7,592 nt of DNA, taken from positions 1 to 7,592 of the forward strand of contig JAZUJX010000052.1 of assembly GCA_045642965.1 (NCBI GenBank), in the 5' to 3' direction. The position numbers and the translations under genes were made by a program. Shown here in pieces: positions 6,431 through 7,592 of the stretch. Position 1 is the first letter of the stretch; each line of letters starts with the position of its first letter. This DNA is from Equadaptatus sp045642965. GTDB taxonomy: Bacteria; Synergistota; Synergistia; Synergistales; Synergistaceae. Under the pieces are notes generated by a model. That model searched no databases and had not been told where the DNA came from. It saw only the letters and a list, made by a program, of their open reading frames with translations.

Positions 6431-6985
6431 ATGACTATACTTATCGTTTTAATAATAATTTTCGGCGTGCTTGCCCTGTGGCTTATGGGTACCTACAACG
6501 GTCTTGTGAAATTCAGGAATTTTAAAGACGAGGCGTGGAGCGGAATTGACGTTCAGCTCAAACGCCGTTTTGACCTTGTTCCCAATCTTGTCGCAACGGT
6601 TAAGGGCTACGCCGCACACGAACAGGAAACTTTTGACAGCATTACCAGGGCACGTTCGGCAGTAACTCAGGCGGGACCTGATCCAGCAAAACGCATTGCC
6701 GCCGAAAACGAATTTGCTTCGACGCTTCGCACGCTTTTCGCAGTAGCGGAAAATTATCCGGAGCTTAAGGCGAACACCAATTTTCTTGACCTTCAGCAGC
6801 AGCTTTCGAAAATCGAAGACGAACTGCAGCTTGCACGCCGTTACTACAACGGAACGGCAAGAAATCTGAACAATGCGGTGCAGCGTTTCCCGAACGTAAT
6901 CGTCGCGAATTTCTTCGGTTTCAGACCCGCTGCGTATTTTGAAACGGCAGAGGCGGAAAAAACGGCTCCGGAAGTTAAATTTTAA
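6431..6985 (+). CDS. LemA family membrane protein
   Basis: At 184 aa this has the usual size of LemA proteins. It has one N-terminal membrane helix (about 2-19) with a very short leading end, so the rest should lie outside the cytoplasm in the LemA arrangement. Then come the family landmarks: YNGLVKFRNFKDEAWSGIDVQ-type start (22-42), the highly conserved KRRFDLVPNLVATVKGYAAHE region (44-64), AENYPELKANTNFLDLQ (106-122), EDELQLARRYYNGTARNLNN (129-148) and FPNVIVANFFGF (153-164). The body is expected to be a bundle of long helices. The biochemical role of LemA is not known. In many genomes it lies beside TPM/YgcG-type repeat proteins or the HtpX protease; none is here. The neighbour is instead a DUF486 membrane protein 39 bases downstream, sharing its terminator. 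Confidence 0.95.
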   Translation: MTILIVLIIIFGVLALWLMGTYNGLVKFRNFKDEAWSGIDVQLKRRFDLVPNLVATVKGYAAHEQETFDSITRARSAVTQAGPDPAKRIAAENEFASTLRTLFAVAENYPELKANTNFLDLQQQLSKIEDELQLARRYYNGTARNLNNAVQRFPNVIVANFFGFRPAAYFETAEAEKTAPEVKF

Positions 6986-7024
6986 CAGACGCATTATTTC
7001 TCTGTACAGGCGGAAGTGAAAAGT

Positions 7025-7363
7025 ATGCAGAAAATATACCCGTTAATGCTGTTGCTTTGTTCAAACGTATTTATGACCTATGCATGGTACGGACATCTTA
7101 AAAATCTCAGCTCAAAACCGGTTTACGTCGCCGTATTTGTCAGCTGGTGCATAGCGTTTTTTGAATACTGCTTTCAGGTTCCGGGCAACAGGCTCGGCTT
7201 TCAGTGCTACACGCTTCCGCAGCTTAAAATCCTTCAGGAAGTTATAACAATGTGCGTTTTCGCCGGATTTTGTTTCTTTATAATGAAAGAAAAAATAACA
7301 ATCAACTATCTGTACGCGGCGCTCTGCATGATCGGGGCAGTATTCTTCATCTTCCGCGGATAA
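7025..7363 (+). CDS. DUF486 family (DMT-like) small membrane protein
   Basis: 112 aa with four predicted membrane helices (about 5-22, 32-50, 70-88 and 93-110), the size and shape of DUF486 proteins, which belong to the drug/metabolite transporter superfamily's small four-helix members. Landmarks are SNVFMTYAWYGHLKNL (13-28), the FFEYCFQVPGNRLG stretch (45-58), and YTLPQLKILQEVIT (62-75). Substrate and direction of transport are unknown. It holds seven cysteines (12, 42, 49, 61, 77, 83, 101), many for its length. I chose ATG 7025 because the purine-rich GGCGGAAG (7009-7016 region) lies at the right distance; the in-frame GTG at 7016 would overlap that site. It is the second gene of the lemA operon and ends 22 bases before a strong terminator. 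Confidence 0.9.
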   Translation: MQKIYPLMLLLCSNVFMTYAWYGHLKNLSSKPVYVAVFVSWCIAFFEYCFQVPGNRLGFQCYTLPQLKILQEVITMCVFAGFCFFIMKEKITINYLYAALCMIGAVFFIFRG

Positions 7364-7384
7364 AATTTACGTTCTGTACGTTTG

Positions 7385-7410
7385 AAAGGAGAGCGGAAGC
7401 TCTCTTTTTT
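7385..7410 (+). terminator. Rho-independent terminator of the LemA-DUF486 operon
   Basis: GAGAGC (7389-7394) pairs with GCTCTC (7399-7404) around GGAA. The stem extends through AAAG with the first four T (one G-U pair), for about 10 bp. T6 (7405-7410) follows. Confidence 0.9.
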
Positions 7411-7482
7411 GTTGTCTGAAGACTGAAAAAGCATGTTAAAAAAAATAAGTGAAAAAAGATAAAAAAACAGCAAAAAAAGGGG

Positions 7483-7511
7483 TTGACAAACCCCAAAAGG
7501 GAGAGTAATAT
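7483..7511 (+). promoter_or_regulatory. Strong promoter at the right edge, with A-tracts upstream and overlapping inverted repeats
   Basis: A perfect -35 TTGACA (7483-7488), a 17-bp spacer and TAATAT (7506-7511, 4 of 6 matches) point to a start near 7518. Upstream, five A-tracts (7426-7430, 7438-7445, 7452-7457, 7461-7467, 7472-7478) would bend DNA and act as an UP-like element. The -35 is embedded in GGGGTT-GACA-AACCCC (7479-7494). The -10 lies between GGAGA (7500-7504) and TCTCC (7513-7517). These could be operator sites. Confidence 0.75.
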
Positions 7512-7517
7512 ATCTCC

Positions 7518-7592
7518 TGTTGCGCGCCAAACCCGGGTAACGGAAACGGCGCCGGCAAGCACCATGACAGATGAATAAGGGCAAAAAAGAGA
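7518..7592 (+). other. Start of a GC-rich structured 5' leader (cut by window end)
   Basis: From the predicted start the RNA can form TTGC-GCGCC (7520-7528) paired with GGCGC (7548-7552) and, past a CG bulge, GCAA (7555-7558): nine pairs closing a loop 7529-7547 that holds CCCGGGTAACGGAAAC. No convincing coding start with a ribosome-binding site appears before the window ends. The AT-rich promoter followed by a GC-rich folded leader suggests a riboswitch, a leader or a small RNA gene. CGCCAAA followed by GGTAACGG is faintly like ydaO (cyclic di-AMP) riboswitches, but the match is poor and the class is not assigned. Confidence 0.35.

Noticed and set aside
6449..6994. 181-residue minus-strand frame opposite lemA
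   Set aside because: It is fully antisense to a well-recognised LemA gene and has no recognisable motif.
7306..7584. Minus-strand open frames at the right end (92 and 72 residues)
   Set aside because: They run backwards through the plus-strand terminator, A-tracts and promoter; the long Phe/Leu runs are just the complement of the A-tracts.

Overview
This window carries six protein-coding genes, one of them cut by the left edge, in an ordinary chromosomal layout. The first gene encodes the C-terminal membrane anchor of a YadA-type trimeric autotransporter, so the host has an outer membrane. The mid-50s-looking GC content, the AT-rich spacers with bacterial -10 boxes, and the periplasmic coiled-coil tail after the barrel suggest a diderm anaerobe of the Synergistota or Negativicutes type. 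That placement is an inference from style and cannot be proved from this window.

Layout. (1) 1-426, plus strand: end of the trimeric autotransporter, closed by a strong intrinsic terminator (448-485). (2) 486-765: a non-coding spacer between convergent genes, holding a cluster of hairpin-forming dispersed-type repeats with a shared ATCCAGYGWCTTT tail. (3) 766-4669, minus strand: a two-gene operon in which a SNF2-family helicase (first, 1014 aa) overlaps by 8 bp a SWIM zinc-finger protein (second, 288 aa). (4) 4670-4835: a divergent promoter region, with an extended -10 box on each strand and a palindrome at the helicase transcription start. (5) 4836-6260, plus: argH, argininosuccinate lyase, the last step of arginine synthesis. 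(6) 6261-6430: a 99-bp element bounded by 12-bp perfect inverted repeats and containing repeated AAGTGAAY words, directly next to an extended -10 promoter. (7) 6431-7363, plus: a LemA-family membrane protein and a four-helix DUF486 (DMT-like) membrane protein, ending in a clear terminator. (8) 7411-7592: A-tracts, a strong promoter overlapped by small inverted repeats, and the start of a GC-rich structured leader that runs off the window.

The genes do not form one pathway. The SNF2/SWIM pair is a recognised bacterial pairing of unknown role; here it sits among housekeeping genes, with no nuclease, methylase or transposase visible, so a defence role is not supported. No wholly new system is evident. 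The parts most worth a second look are the repeat cluster at 561-740, the inverted-repeat-bounded element at 6261-6359, and the promoter with structured leader at the right end.
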